Positions 15,451-24,876 of a DNA stretch of 64,000 bases are shown here, piece after piece. The notes under the pieces are model-generated. The model searched no databases. It was not told where the DNA came from and was given only the letters and a program-made list of their open reading frames with translations. Positions within the stretch are counted from its first letter, which is position 1, and each line of letters opens with the position of its first letter. A program made the position numbers and the translations under genes. Origin of the DNA: a virus; IMG/VR virus record IMGVR_UViG_3300030329_004647, positions 1-64,000 of that record; one strand, written 5' to 3'.

Positions 15451-16545
15451 CTAACTGGTTCTCCAGTTTAGTTCATCAATAAATATTTCGTTGAAGTGAT
15501 TTTCCACTTCAGTGTTGTCAGGGTATTCAGAAACTCGTGGACACAGAAGTCCTCCATTATAGTCATTCTCTTCCATTGCCGTAACTAAAGTACCAAACCA
15601 ACTACCTTCTTCTAAATAAGGGTCAGCATAACTCTCCCATTGTTTAATAACATCCCAGAATTTATCGGTAATATCTATTTTATATTTCCAATTAGGCACC
15701 TCAACCAATTGACCTTCTTTATTTCTTCTACGACTACTCCCAGACTGAACACTTTCTCCCTGAGGTAAAATTTCTCTAACTGCATCAACATAGGTGTTAT
15801 AATATTCCCCAAGAGAAATATCATTATAAGCCGTATCAAACGTATCCCGTATAGCTCCTTCCACTTCTTCTAGCTCTTCGGTGTTTCCTATTAATACTGA
15901 CATATTATATCTGTCTTTAGCTACACTCATTATTCTATCTGGTGTGAGAATAAAACCACTCTTTCTATCACCTAATTTGTCAGCATCAACCCAAGAACCA
16001 AACTCTTCTCTAAAAGAAGAAACTTCCATATTACTAAAGTTTTCTAGTAAAAAATCTACAAGTTTTTGATAGTTTTCCTCACTCATTATGGAGTCTTCAT
16101 TAACATTTCCTACTATGTCTTCTAAACTCATACTGCCATAATGAGGTTCCCAATCTAAACCTTCTTCAGAAAATATTTGTTCAGCTAGGTCCCTACAAGG
16201 TATGTCTTGTCTATAATAACCATCTGTACTAAACAACTGTGACAAATCATTCTCATTATCTAGATATAAAAAATATTTATCACCCTCTTGTTTAACATCC
16301 CCAATATCCCTTGAAACCAAATCAAAAGCTAACTTTTCATAAGGCTTATAACTACTATCAACTAAGGGAGGGACTATTTTTAAATAATTGTCTTCGTCAA
16401 ATAAATCTACAAGTTGGTCTAGTTGGTCATTCTTCTTATAATAATCAAAAATAGAATATATATCATGACCAAATAGTTTTTCAGCATCCTCTATCGTGTC
16501 AAGTTGCTCGTAGACTAAATTCTTTATGATGTTTACCAGTTTCAT
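15451..16545 (-). CDS. Acidic hypothetical protein with cargo-type N-terminus
   Basis: A 364-residue acidic protein beginning MKLVNIIKNLVYEQ, similar to the basic amphipathic N-termini ending in (L/I/V)xE of the 53-60 kb proteins, although here the site is VYE. The body is rich in Asp, Glu, Tyr and Leu, with no recognised domain. A TATTTATAGGATATG element overlaps its start. By the N-terminus it is a candidate internal head protein, the only one of that group on the minus strand. Confidence 0.7.
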   Translation of the reverse strand: MKLVNIIKNLVYEQLDTIEDAEKLFGHDIYSIFDYYKKNDQLDQLVDLFDEDNYLKIVPPLVDSSYKPYEKLAFDLVSRDIGDVKQEGDKYFLYLDNENDLSQLFSTDGYYRQDIPCRDLAEQIFSEEGLDWEPHYGSMSLEDIVGNVNEDSIMSEENYQKLVDFLLENFSNMEVSSFREEFGSWVDADKLGDRKSGFILTPDRIMSVAKDRYNMSVLIGNTEELEEVEGAIRDTFDTAYNDISLGEYYNTYVDAVREILPQGESVQSGSSRRRNKEGQLVEVPNWKYKIDITDKFWDVIKQWESYADPYLEEGSWFGTLVTAMEENDYNGGLLCPRVSEYPDNTEVENHFNEIFIDELNWRTS

Positions 16546-16559
16546 ATCCTATAAATATT
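16546..16559 (-). promoter_or_regulatory. TATTTATAGGAT element (putative phage-specific promoter)
   Basis: Read leftward, TATTTATAGGAT runs directly into the ATG at 16545. This is a minus-strand copy of the element seen before the plus-strand cargo genes. Confidence 0.5.
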
Positions 16560-16573
16560 TCCTCTAATAAAGA

Positions 16574-16598
16574 AAAAAGTCAGATTACTCTGACTTCT
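16574..16598 (-). terminator. Hairpin terminator
   Basis: Read leftward, AAGTCAGA-GTAA-TCTGACTT is an eight-pair perfect hairpin followed by a T-rich run. The stop codon of the small gene at 16585 lies in its loop. It separates that unit from the promoter of the next leftward gene. Confidence 0.85.
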
Positions 16599-16737
16599 TT
16601 AAAACATTATCTCTTATTTCAAGGTACCGTTTGATAGCTTTTTTAACTTTTTCAGTTCTAGACTTATCTACTGAAGGTGGTTTATATTGTGAGTTAGAAA
16701 CCTTTGACTTTTTATTTTTTTTACATCCACATCCCAT
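16585..16737 (-). CDS. Small Cys-rich basic protein (MGCGC start)
   Basis: A 50-codon ORF encoding MGCGCKKNKKSK followed by a basic helical tail ending LKKSE. It begins three bases after the stop of the upstream leftward gene and terminates inside a strong hairpin, so it looks like the last cistron of that unit. The double CxC-type N-terminus could bind metal. Function unknown. Confidence 0.6.
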   Translation of the reverse strand: MGCGCKKNKKSKVSNSQYKPPSVDKSRTEKVKKAIKRYLEIRDNVLKKSE

Positions 16738-16740
16738 AAC

Positions 16741-16965
16741 TTATTTTTTAATAAATTCATCAAACGCTCCATTTTTAGCAGTTTCTAAAAAAAGGTCAAA
16801 TTGTTCTTTAGTGAACCTAGTATAACCCTCCTCTTTACCACCGATTATAACGGTATCATTATCTTTATTAATATCTATACTGGGACATTTACAACTCCCA
16901 CTACCACAAAAAGTTATTTGTAAACTATTGTGTGTTTTTTCATAAGGTAAATTATTGTACATCAT
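16741..16965 (-). CDS. Small hypothetical protein (GSGSCKCP motif)
   Basis: A 74-residue protein containing FCGSGSCKCPSIDI, a TVIIGGKEEG turn and FTKEQFDLFLETAKNGAFDEF. The last block faintly resembles the C-terminal FTxxEWxxFLxxxKxGEFD pattern of DUF397 proteins, but this is only a resemblance. A TATATTTATC element lies 14 bases upstream. It is followed at once by the MGCGC gene. Confidence 0.65.
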   Translation of the reverse strand: MMYNNLPYEKTHNSLQITFCGSGSCKCPSIDINKDNDTVIIGGKEEGYTRFTKEQFDLFLETAKNGAFDEFIKK

Positions 16966-16978
16966 ACTGTATTTTTTA

Positions 16979-16988
16979 GATAAATATA
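16979..16988 (-). promoter_or_regulatory. TATATTTATC element (putative phage-specific promoter)
   Basis: The leftward copy upstream of the 16965 gene. It forms a divergent pair with the rightward copy at 17035, about 50 bases away. Confidence 0.5.
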
Positions 16989-17034
16989 TTATTGATTAAT
17001 TATGTGTAAACCTTATACGGATAAAAATGATTGG

Positions 17035-17048
17035 TATATTTATTATAA
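17035..17048 (+). promoter_or_regulatory. TATATTTATTATAA element (putative phage-specific promoter)
   Basis: A TATTTATTATA-type element 9 bases upstream of the 17058 ATG, in coding orientation. Confidence 0.5.
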
Positions 17049-17057
17049 ACGCCTAAG

Positions 17058-18845
17058 ATGAATCTATTTGAAAATATAAAAATTTTATTAAAAGAAGATA
17101 GAGTTAGTGATGTGCTAAAAAAATATAGTAAAAACCCTAACCTATCCCAAGACCTTTTTGATGTTATAGTACAAGGTAGTAGTGAAATCGCGGGTAACCA
17201 AAAATACTTAGATTGGATTGTTAGTAGATGGTTAAAATCTAGAGCAGATAATCCAGAAACAGTTACATCATCTAAAGAAAGTGCACAAGAGGTTATCGAC
17301 GCGGTAAGAACCTTTGATAAGGTAAGAAATACTTTAGACATTAAGAACTTATACGATTATAAAACCATCACCCAATTATTTGATACTTTAAGAGCGGTAC
17401 AAAAAAAAGCAAGAAGAAATGTAAGTAGTAGAGAGGACGCTACTAAAGTTTTTGAAAATGACCAGTTTACTATTATGGTGCCAGAAAGTAAAGAAGCTTC
17501 GTGTTATTATGGTGCTGGTACAAAATGGTGTGTCGCGTCTACCGATACTGATTCTCATTATAACAATTATAAACAGTCTGGAGAACTTTACTACATAATT
17601 GATAAAACAAAACCTACATCGGACCCGACATACAAGGTAGCTCTTAATAAAAAATTAACAGGGGAGGAAGATTATTGGAATGCTATAGATAAAATGATAA
17701 CAGATACATCACTTATTGATTCTATAGTAAATAACGAAGATTTAATGAAGACAATAAGAGTACATTTTGAAGGTATTCATGGAGAAAGAGCAGCTCAGGC
17801 AGAAAGAGAAAGAAAACAAAGAGAACAAGAAAGAGCAACACAAGATGCAGAAAGAAGACAACGAGAAAGACAAAGGAGAGCACGTTTAAACGCTGAAGCA
17901 CAGACTAGAAGAGAAAATGGTGAATGGGAAGAATATGATTTAGCTCATGCATTGATGACATATTTAATTGAAAATGGTGATTGGGAAGGAAGTAGTAAAG
18001 AAGAAATACAAGACCAAATAGACACTCTAAGAGATGAAATGGAAAATGACCCAGAAGTTATAAATGACCCAGATGGTCCAAGAGCTCAGGAGTACGGGGA
18101 AGATTTAAATAATTTAGAAGAAGAATTAGAAGAGGCAGAAGATGTTTATGAGTTAATCCCAGAACCTTATGAGACTGAGGACTATGCAGGATTTGAATAT
18201 GGTGGAGCTGAATGGTTAGTGGCGACAGAGGAGGGTGCTGATGAATATGCATATGAAAGAGTAGAAAGTTTAATAGACGATATAGGATATGAAGGATTCA
18301 ATGAAGGATTTGTAGACAATCATATAGATGGTGACCAAATGGCAAATTATTATGAGGAGTGGTTTAGAGATGAGGTAGAAGAAGAACCAGACAGTTATTT
18401 AGATAATGATATCTATGGTGATGATATGGAGTTAACAAGTGAAGCAAAAGAAGAGATTGAAAAAATAAAAGATGTAATAGGGGAGTTTAATGAGGAACTA
18501 GAAGAAACCGATGACCCAATCATGAGGGAGGAACTAGAAGATAAAATACAAGATTTAGAAAGTGAGATAGAAGACCTTGAAGACGATGAAGATTCTTATG
18601 AATTTACAGACGAGGCAAAAGAAAGATATGTAGAGGGTAGAATGGACGATATAAGATATGACCCTGCTGCTTTTATGAGAGACTATGGGATGGAAAGAGA
18701 AATCGAAAACTTTATAGACCAAGAAAGTTTTATTGAGGACGTAATAAACTCTGATGGTAGAGGTCATACTATTTCTTCCTATGACGGTGAAGAAGATGAG
18801 GTAGAGTATGAAGGAGAAACATATTACATATATAGAATGAATTAA
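17058..18845 (+). CDS. Putative internal head (cargo) protein with YYGAGTKWC domain
   Basis: A 595-residue acidic protein starting MNLFENIKILLKED, which fits the (L/I)xE cargo-type N-terminus. Residues 25-110 contain NQKYLDWIVSRW. Residues 150-215 carry the core SCYYGAGTKWCVAS, then YNNYKQSGELYYIIDKTKP and an ED-YWNAID strand. A highly charged coiled-coil-like section rich in Arg/Glu follows (residues 240-300), then a long acidic region and a C-terminal Tyr-rich strand pair. The protein at 18848 is a paralogue with the same N-terminal two-thirds. It follows a TATTTATTATA element and leads into the tail fibre, so it is probably a virion component. No enzymatic motif beyond the conserved Cys core is recognised. 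Confidence 0.8.
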   Translation: MNLFENIKILLKEDRVSDVLKKYSKNPNLSQDLFDVIVQGSSEIAGNQKYLDWIVSRWLKSRADNPETVTSSKESAQEVIDAVRTFDKVRNTLDIKNLYDYKTITQLFDTLRAVQKKARRNVSSREDATKVFENDQFTIMVPESKEASCYYGAGTKWCVASTDTDSHYNNYKQSGELYYIIDKTKPTSDPTYKVALNKKLTGEEDYWNAIDKMITDTSLIDSIVNNEDLMKTIRVHFEGIHGERAAQAERERKQREQERATQDAERRQRERQRRARLNAEAQTRRENGEWEEYDLAHALMTYLIENGDWEGSSKEEIQDQIDTLRDEMENDPEVINDPDGPRAQEYGEDLNNLEEELEEAEDVYELIPEPYETEDYAGFEYGGAEWLVATEEGADEYAYERVESLIDDIGYEGFNEGFVDNHIDGDQMANYYEEWFRDEVEEEPDSYLDNDIYGDDMELTSEAKEEIEKIKDVIGEFNEELEETDDPIMREELEDKIQDLESEIEDLEDDEDSYEFTDEAKERYVEGRMDDIRYDPAAFMRDYGMEREIENFIDQESFIEDVINSDGRGHTISSYDGEEDEVEYEGETYYIYRMN

Positions 18846-18847
18846 TT

Positions 18848-20386
18848 ATGAAGGGATTAGATAAAATATTATTAGAAGGTAGGGTTGAAGATGCTAAGAA
18901 CTTACTGAACAAAACTTATGACGACATGGATTACGTCGAAGATATTGTTAGTGACTTTGTAGATGGAGACCCATCAGGTAATAACAAATACTTAATGTGG
19001 ATGGCAAAAGCTGTACAGGAGGAATATATGAATATAACCGATATTATAGAGTTGGTTACAGACTATCATAAACTTTTACCCAAAATCACCAATGCTTTAG
19101 CGATAAAAGTATTCGGTGCAGAGGCAGACTCAAACGCGATAGTTTCACCCAAAAGTATAGACTCCTACAAAACAGTAGAAGATTTATATAAAATAGTTGA
19201 TGCCGCGAAACAACTAGAAAGTAGAAAAGAAGTAGCGACCCAAGCAAAATCAGGAGCTAATAAAATATATGAAGATGAAAGATGGTTAGTGGTCAGACCA
19301 GACACTAGAGATGCATCCTGTTATTATGGTGCAGGCACAAAATGGTGTACCGCTATGAAAAATGCTGAACATTTTGATAACTACAATAAAAAAGGAAGAC
19401 TTTATTATTTGATTGATAAAAGTAGAGACCTAGGAAGATATTATAAAGTAGCTTTATACAAAGAGTTCGGTGCGGGGGGAAGAGATGAGTATTGGAATGT
19501 GGGTGAATGGTATGATGAATTAGATGATAGACTAACTAGTGATATGTTAGAGGTAATAGTAGCTTTACTACCTGAAAAGTTAGGTTCCCGTATTCTGCAA
19601 GACTTTAGAAAAGAGGAGGAAGAAAACGTACTATCAAGACCAACAGCACAAGAATTTGGTAAGAAATTTATAACATGGGTTGGAAATAAATACCCAGATG
19701 GGGACTTAATAACGAGTTTAAGTGGTCCATGGGCATTACAAGCATTTGTTCATGAAGGTGAGGAACCTTATATCTCACTGTCCGCAAGAAAATATGAGGG
19801 ATATGTTAATGTGGCTATTTTTGATGATGCTAATCCAGATGAAATAGTTGTAGATTTAAATGTTGAAGCATCTGCACATGAAAGAGAGAATTACTTTGAA
19901 ATGTCCGAGAGCGTAAGATACGGTACCCCTGAATTTGAGAGTAAATTTTGGAGATTCGACCTCAATGACGAGTTTACCGAAAGGAATTTTGAAACGTTCT
20001 ATACTCAGTTAATATATTGGTGGATTAAAAATAAAATTTTAAATAGTGATAAGGTAATAGAAAGAGTGGATTTAGATGAAGTATACTGGCAACAAGGAGG
20101 ACATAGTGGACGAAGTTTAAGATTTCATTATCCACCTCGAAAAGGAACAATGACACAATTATTTACAGATTATGTAATTAATAATCCAGGAAGAACAAGA
20201 CAACAATTTTATCAAGACGTTCTCAAAAAAAATCATACACCAGGTCATAATACTACATTTTTTGGTGGAATAATATCTTCAGGTATTGTAAGAGGAGAAA
20301 GAGGTCCTGGGAGAGGAAGAGGAATGCAATTCTACAAAGGACCTAACTACGATGCGTGGACTCAAGGGAAATTAAAAAGAGTATAG
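18848..20386 (+). CDS. Putative internal head (cargo) protein, paralogue of the preceding gene
   Basis: A 512-residue protein starting MKGLDKILLEGRVED, again with an (L/I)xE N-terminal peptide. NKYLMWMAKAV near residue 40 and SCYYGAGTKWCTAM near residue 157, followed by YNKKGRLYYLIDK, align with the preceding protein. The C-terminus differs: it ends in a basic segment (NPGRTRQQFYQDVLKKN, then GRGRGMQFYKGP) that looks like a winged-helix or nucleic-acid-binding unit. It lies 2 bases after its paralogue and directly abuts tail fibre 1. A duplication followed by exchange of the C-terminal module is the simplest reading. Confidence 0.8.
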   Translation: MKGLDKILLEGRVEDAKNLLNKTYDDMDYVEDIVSDFVDGDPSGNNKYLMWMAKAVQEEYMNITDIIELVTDYHKLLPKITNALAIKVFGAEADSNAIVSPKSIDSYKTVEDLYKIVDAAKQLESRKEVATQAKSGANKIYEDERWLVVRPDTRDASCYYGAGTKWCTAMKNAEHFDNYNKKGRLYYLIDKSRDLGRYYKVALYKEFGAGGRDEYWNVGEWYDELDDRLTSDMLEVIVALLPEKLGSRILQDFRKEEEENVLSRPTAQEFGKKFITWVGNKYPDGDLITSLSGPWALQAFVHEGEEPYISLSARKYEGYVNVAIFDDANPDEIVVDLNVEASAHERENYFEMSESVRYGTPEFESKFWRFDLNDEFTERNFETFYTQLIYWWIKNKILNSDKVIERVDLDEVYWQQGGHSGRSLRFHYPPRKGTMTQLFTDYVINNPGRTRQQFYQDVLKKNHTPGHNTTFFGGIISSGIVRGERGPGRGRGMQFYKGPNYDAWTQGKLKRV

Positions 20387-23300
20387 ATGGGAAATTATGG
20401 TTATTTAAGATACGCACCTGAACTACTAAGAAGAACATTTAGTTATTTAGAATTTTGTTCTGGATGTGTTTTCGAGTCAGATATAGACTATACAACTTTT
20501 AGTGGTACAGCTATGGGTTTATATTCGAGTGGATTTACACCTTGTGATAAACAAGCTATTGATTACACTACTTTTTATATACTAGACCTAGTCAATGCAT
20601 CGATAACAGGTTCTACTTTTGACAATGAGTATTGGACAGGAAATAGTGGTAACATAATAGCTTCATCCACTACCGTTACTAATGTAGGTATTGGTACGGT
20701 TTCTCCTAATACTAAATTAACGGTTAATGGAGTTGTGTCAAGTACTACAAGTATGGCAGCTCACAATTTTGTATCTACGGGTGCCAGTAACCCATCCGCG
20801 GGATACACATTTAACTCACTATATTTAAGATTCCAGACTGCATATACTAGTACTTACATAGGATTCAGTGTTCCAAGTGGTTTTGACACCAACAGTACGA
20901 AAAACACTGTAGTTGGTCATGGAGCTATGGGAAATGCGACTTTAAACACCGCCACTGATAATACTGGTTTGGGGTATAGAACTTTCTATGATATTACTAG
21001 TGGTGATAGAAATGTAGCTATAGGAAAAACAGCTTCATATAATTTGACAAGTGGTGGTGATAATGTACACGTAGGAGCAAACGCTGGGTTCACAAGTAGT
21101 GTGGGTAATTATAATGTATTTATCGGTTCAGCTGCTGGTTATTATAGTGATGGGGTTGGAACCAATGCTAATACAGCTGTTGGTAGGAATGCTATGCTTA
21201 ACAGTAAGGCTGGTAAACACAATACCACTATGGGACACAACTCCATGTATGGAAATGGGGCATTTCCAGGTGGTACAGGTAATACAGCTATGGGAAGTAA
21301 TAGTTTATCCGCTATACGTGATGGTAAGTATAATACCACAATTGGTTTTGATGCGGGAGACTCGATTACTACGGGAAGTGGTAACACTACTTTAGGTGCT
21401 GGGGCAGGTGATAATATAGTAAATGGTTCTCATAATATTGCTATTGGGAGTGGAACTACTATTTTAGACGGTAGTGAAAGTTGGAGACTAAATATAGGTA
21501 ACATAATTTATGGTAGAGATTTATCTAGTATAAATAGTATAAATGCTGTAGGTATAGGAACACAAGACCCTACAAATAGACTACATGTTGTTGGACATGA
21601 AGAAGAAGACAATCCACTACGACTAGAAACACTCAGTACAGGAAGAGGTAATATAGTTGTAGCTGACGCACAAGGAGTTCTATATAAATCTCAAACCAGT
21701 AGTGGTCATACAGCAGGATTCTGGACTGCAGCTACTGGTGTAATATCGAATAGTGGGTTAACTGGTAACAGTGTAGCGGTAGGTACCAACTCACCTAATT
21801 CTTTATTTGAAGTAAAAGACTACATTACGTTTTATACTGGGTCCTCAGAAGCAAACACGTTCATAGGTTATCATAGTGGAATGAACTACAATGACGATAT
21901 GGAAAAAAATGTAGGGATAGGACACCAAGTCATGGCCTTAGCTGCAAAAACAACAGGTATAAATGCACCTCAGGAAAATACAGCTGTTGGATACCACTCT
22001 TTAAAACACATTACACAGGGAAAACTGAATACCGCTATAGGTACAGACTCATTACAAGAGTTAACTACAGGTCAATATAATGTAGGTATAGGTGCAGGAG
22101 CAGGAAGTGGAGTAACCACTCAAGAATACAATATTGCAATAGGTAGTCTGACTTTACGAAACATGGATGGTACAGCAGCAGGAAGACCTGCTCGTCACAA
22201 TATAGCGATTGGACATAATAGTCAAACCTACAACCCTTTAGGTGTTTTTAACACATGTGTTGGTGGTTTTACTTTAGGTAACACATTTGGTAATGCAGGT
22301 GGTAGTGGTAACACTGTAATGGGATATGGTGCTCTAAAAACCCAAGGTGGTAATTATAATGTTGCTATCGGTTTAGAAGTAGGTAGGGCTGTAACTGTGG
22401 GGAGTGGGAATACTCTACTGGGTTATAAAGTAGCGGACAACCTTACAACAGGAAACCATAATATTATAATAGGATACGATATAGACGCGGTTGAGATTGA
22501 TACAGACAACTCATTAAATATAGGAAAAGCAATCTATGGAACAGGAATAGGTTCGTATGGTGCTAAGATAGGGATAAATACCACTACACCTAACATCGTA
22601 GGACTTCAAGTAGCTGGTGATATTAGTGGTAGTACGATTAGTGCCAATACTAGTGTGTACGCTCAAGAAACAATGACAGCTCAAACTATTGCTTCAGTTA
22701 CCACACTATCGGCTATGGGTGACACTCACACACATGGGGACATCTATGTGGACGAAGATAAAAAAATCTATTTCGACTCAACGGACACTTATATATACGC
22801 AAACACTAATACCTTCGAAAATTTATTAATAGGAGCGGATAATAATATAATACTAGAACCAGATAATGACTTAACAATTAAAGTGGGAGGCACACAATAC
22901 GCTAGGTTTTTTGGTGCAGAGAAAAAAGTTAGAATAGGTACCACATCTAGTACATCACCAATAGCAGAATTAGAAGTAGTGGGTACGGTAAGTGCCGACA
23001 CTGCTATAATAAATGATAAAGTGGGTATTGCTACGGGAACTCCTATGACCGCTTTACACGTCGTTAATGATTATGGAAACGGTATCGGTACACCAGATTG
23101 GGGGTTGGACGAGGGTCAAGGTGGTGGAGAAGTTTTAAAATATGGTAGATTTAATAGTGCAATAACGGCAGAAGGACTAATTGTTATGTTAGTTAATAGT
23201 GGTGGTACTTCCGCGTGGTATAAAGCAGATGCTAGAAACCCTGCTGATACTAGAATTGCTCACCTAGTAGGTGTCGCGTTAGATACTTACGATAGTGGTG

Positions 23301-23572
23301 ACGTTAATAAAACAGCTACAGTTTTACTTAGAGGTTTTGTTAGAATTGATAGTACTTTATGGAATGGAACAACAGCTAACAGTAGTAGAGGTTCACAAGT
23401 TTATGTTTCTCCAGACGCTAATGGTGAATGGACTAATGATGTGTCTGATTTTGATACAACTAACGATGTAATGCGTGGAATGGGTAATTTAATTGTAAGA
23501 GACCCTAGTTCACCTAATGATTATTTTATTTGGTTTAATCCAGACCAAAACTATATTAAAATTCAAGCTTAA
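20387..23572 (+). CDS. Tail fibre / adhesin protein 1 (YadA-like repeats)
   Basis: A 1061-residue protein dominated by repeats of the NTAIGxxAG type (for example GNYNVFIGSAAG and GNTTLGAGAGDN) at about residues 165-380 and 490-710, as in the left-handed beta-roll of trimeric YadA-like adhesins and phage fibres. Collagen-free spacer sections such as ISGSTISANTSVYAQ follow. The last 150 residues (RFNSAITAEGLIV to FNPDQNYIKIQA) form a domain shared with the fibre at 35344. The protein starts at the base after the upstream stop and is followed 2 bases later by a Cys-rich gene. It is probably a trimeric receptor-binding or decoration fibre of the virion. Confidence 0.85.
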   Translation: MGNYGYLRYAPELLRRTFSYLEFCSGCVFESDIDYTTFSGTAMGLYSSGFTPCDKQAIDYTTFYILDLVNASITGSTFDNEYWTGNSGNIIASSTTVTNVGIGTVSPNTKLTVNGVVSSTTSMAAHNFVSTGASNPSAGYTFNSLYLRFQTAYTSTYIGFSVPSGFDTNSTKNTVVGHGAMGNATLNTATDNTGLGYRTFYDITSGDRNVAIGKTASYNLTSGGDNVHVGANAGFTSSVGNYNVFIGSAAGYYSDGVGTNANTAVGRNAMLNSKAGKHNTTMGHNSMYGNGAFPGGTGNTAMGSNSLSAIRDGKYNTTIGFDAGDSITTGSGNTTLGAGAGDNIVNGSHNIAIGSGTTILDGSESWRLNIGNIIYGRDLSSINSINAVGIGTQDPTNRLHVVGHEEEDNPLRLETLSTGRGNIVVADAQGVLYKSQTSSGHTAGFWTAATGVISNSGLTGNSVAVGTNSPNSLFEVKDYITFYTGSSEANTFIGYHSGMNYNDDMEKNVGIGHQVMALAAKTTGINAPQENTAVGYHSLKHITQGKLNTAIGTDSLQELTTGQYNVGIGAGAGSGVTTQEYNIAIGSLTLRNMDGTAAGRPARHNIAIGHNSQTYNPLGVFNTCVGGFTLGNTFGNAGGSGNTVMGYGALKTQGGNYNVAIGLEVGRAVTVGSGNTLLGYKVADNLTTGNHNIIIGYDIDAVEIDTDNSLNIGKAIYGTGIGSYGAKIGINTTTPNIVGLQVAGDISGSTISANTSVYAQETMTAQTIASVTTLSAMGDTHTHGDIYVDEDKKIYFDSTDTYIYANTNTFENLLIGADNNIILEPDNDLTIKVGGTQYARFFGAEKKVRIGTTSSTSPIAELEVVGTVSADTAIINDKVGIATGTPMTALHVVNDYGNGIGTPDWGLDEGQGGGEVLKYGRFNSAITAEGLIVMLVNSGGTSAWYKADARNPADTRIAHLVGVALDTYDSGDVNKTATVLLRGFVRIDSTLWNGTTANSSRGSQVYVSPDANGEWTNDVSDFDTTNDVMRGMGNLIVRDPSSPNDYFIWFNPDQNYIKIQA

Positions 23573-23574
23573 TT

Positions 23575-23946
23575 ATGCCAGACATTGAAGATTTAAACTC
23601 AAAAGATTTTTGTGATAATGTTGTTTCAATAAATGGAATGCAACTAGCTAATATCGTTTCTATTAATACGTTATTACAAGATTGTGTAACTTGTGCTGAA
23701 ATCATTCTAGGACCATCTCATTTTAGTTGTGGTAGAGCGTGTGTAGCAGAATGTACTGCACACTACACAGATGGTGATACCGCAGCTAACCTAGTAACGG
23801 GGGACCATATATATGAAAATGAGGAATGTACTTGTCCAGGTAACACAAGTAATATATATTATTCCAATAAATGTGGGGGAAGAAGTGGTGTTTGTTATAC
23901 CATTAATCCGGCGGATTGTGAAATTATTAGTGTAACCTCTTGTTAA
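23575..23946 (+). CDS. Cys-rich fibre-associated protein 1
   Basis: A 123-residue protein with 14 cysteines, including DCVTCAEI, CGRACVAEC, ECTCPG and CGGRSGVC. It is clearly paralogous to the protein at 37388: both open with a DFC/DMC-xx-V-x-x-x-NG segment, share a central TDG-loop and end with YYSN-CG-RSG and a terminal SC. Each follows a fibre gene immediately. Likely roles are a disulfide- or metal-stabilised fibre tip/adhesin or a dedicated fibre chaperone. No signal peptide is seen. Confidence 0.75.
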   Translation: MPDIEDLNSKDFCDNVVSINGMQLANIVSINTLLQDCVTCAEIILGPSHFSCGRACVAECTAHYTDGDTAANLVTGDHIYENEECTCPGNTSNIYYSNKCGGRSGVCYTINPADCEIISVTSC

Positions 23947-23947
23947 T

Positions 23948-24493
23948 ATGATTATGAAAAGTTATACGTTTTTAGAGGATAAAATATTAGATGAGACAAG
24001 TGCCGAAGTAATGATGTCTTGGGAGACACCTATGATGAAAAAACATGCAGAAGTAGTAACTGAAAATGGTGGTGATATTTTAGAAATAGGTTTTGGGATG
24101 GGAATTTGCTCTGATTTTATCCAACAACACACAATTAATTCACATACTATTATTGAAATACACGACCAAGTATTTGAAAAACTTTTAGAATGGGCAAAAG
24201 ATAAACCTAATGTTATACCAGTTAAAGGGGATTGGTTAAATAGTATACCCCCTAAAAAGTATGATGGTATAATGTTTGATACTTGGAAAGATAATAGGAA
24301 TATTAAATTTAAAAAAATAATACGTAAATACGTTAAAGAAGGAACTATTTTTACATTTTATAATTCTTATCAAAGTGAATGTAATGGATATAATTATGAC
24401 GCAGAATATACGGTCTTAGATGTTGAACCCGATAAACAAGATAAAAAATACTTCACACATAAAAAATATTATTTACCCAAAGTAATTTTTTAA
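23948..24493 (+). CDS. GAMT/RMT2-like SAM-dependent methyltransferase
   Basis: A 181-residue class I methyltransferase. MMSWETPMMKKHAEVV (residues 22-37), the SAM-binding ILEIGFGMGICSDFIQ (44-59), the acidic strand IIEIHDQVFEKLLEW and the KYDGIMFDTW block match the guanidinoacetate N-methyltransferase / arginine delta-N-methyltransferase 2 family. Its substrate would be a guanidino group on arginine or a small metabolite. It lies next to the fibre and Cys-rich genes, so modification of a virion or host arginine is possible. The metK-like gene could supply SAM. The start may be at 23948 or the second Met at 23954. Confidence 0.82.
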   Translation: MIMKSYTFLEDKILDETSAEVMMSWETPMMKKHAEVVTENGGDILEIGFGMGICSDFIQQHTINSHTIIEIHDQVFEKLLEWAKDKPNVIPVKGDWLNSIPPKKYDGIMFDTWKDNRNIKFKKIIRKYVKEGTIFTFYNSYQSECNGYNYDAEYTVLDVEPDKQDKKYFTHKKYYLPKVIF

Positions 24494-24838
24494 TTATTTC
24501 CAAAAAATTTGAATAGAAACTAAACACACGGATAAGATTAATGAAATCATAGTTTTAGTGTTGATTCCTTCACCTTTTAAAACCCAAGTTAATATAGAAA
24601 AAATAATAATTCCACAGGCAAACGCTATAAATCTTTGAGGCCATAAAAGACCACCAAAACCAGCTACACCTTGTCTAGTCGCCTCTAAAAATATCCAACT
24701 AATAGGTAATCCAAAAAGTATTAAAATCCATTCATATTTTTTAAAAGAGTCCCAAACAAATTGTCCATTTAATTGTAACCAGACCATTGTTTGAGCAACT
24801 AAAAAAATCAATATAGCAAAAAGTATGTTCTTATTCAT
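24494..24838 (-). CDS. Four-span conserved membrane protein
   Basis: A 114-residue protein with about four hydrophobic helices (starting LFAILIFLVAQTMVWLQ, then WILILFGLPISWIFLEATR, IAFACGIIIFSILTW and MISLILSVCLVSIQIFW). Conserved QF-WDSFKKYEW and GLLWPQRF loops resemble an unnamed small membrane family I associate with marine viruses. It is convergent with the methyltransferase gene, touching it end to end. Function unknown. Confidence 0.75.
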   Translation of the reverse strand: MNKNILFAILIFLVAQTMVWLQLNGQFVWDSFKKYEWILILFGLPISWIFLEATRQGVAGFGGLLWPQRFIAFACGIIIFSILTWVLKGEGINTKTMISLILSVCLVSIQIFWK

Positions 24839-24847
24839 GAGTATTCT

Positions 24848-24855
24848 TATATTTG
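24848..24855 (+). promoter_or_regulatory. Bacteroidota-type -7 element (TATATTTG)
   Basis: TATATTTG lies 21 bases upstream of the 24877 ATG and just beyond the start of the divergent membrane-protein gene. No clear -33 TTG is seen. Confidence 0.6.
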
Positions 24856-24876
24856 TTTTAAAAGTGTTAAAAAATT

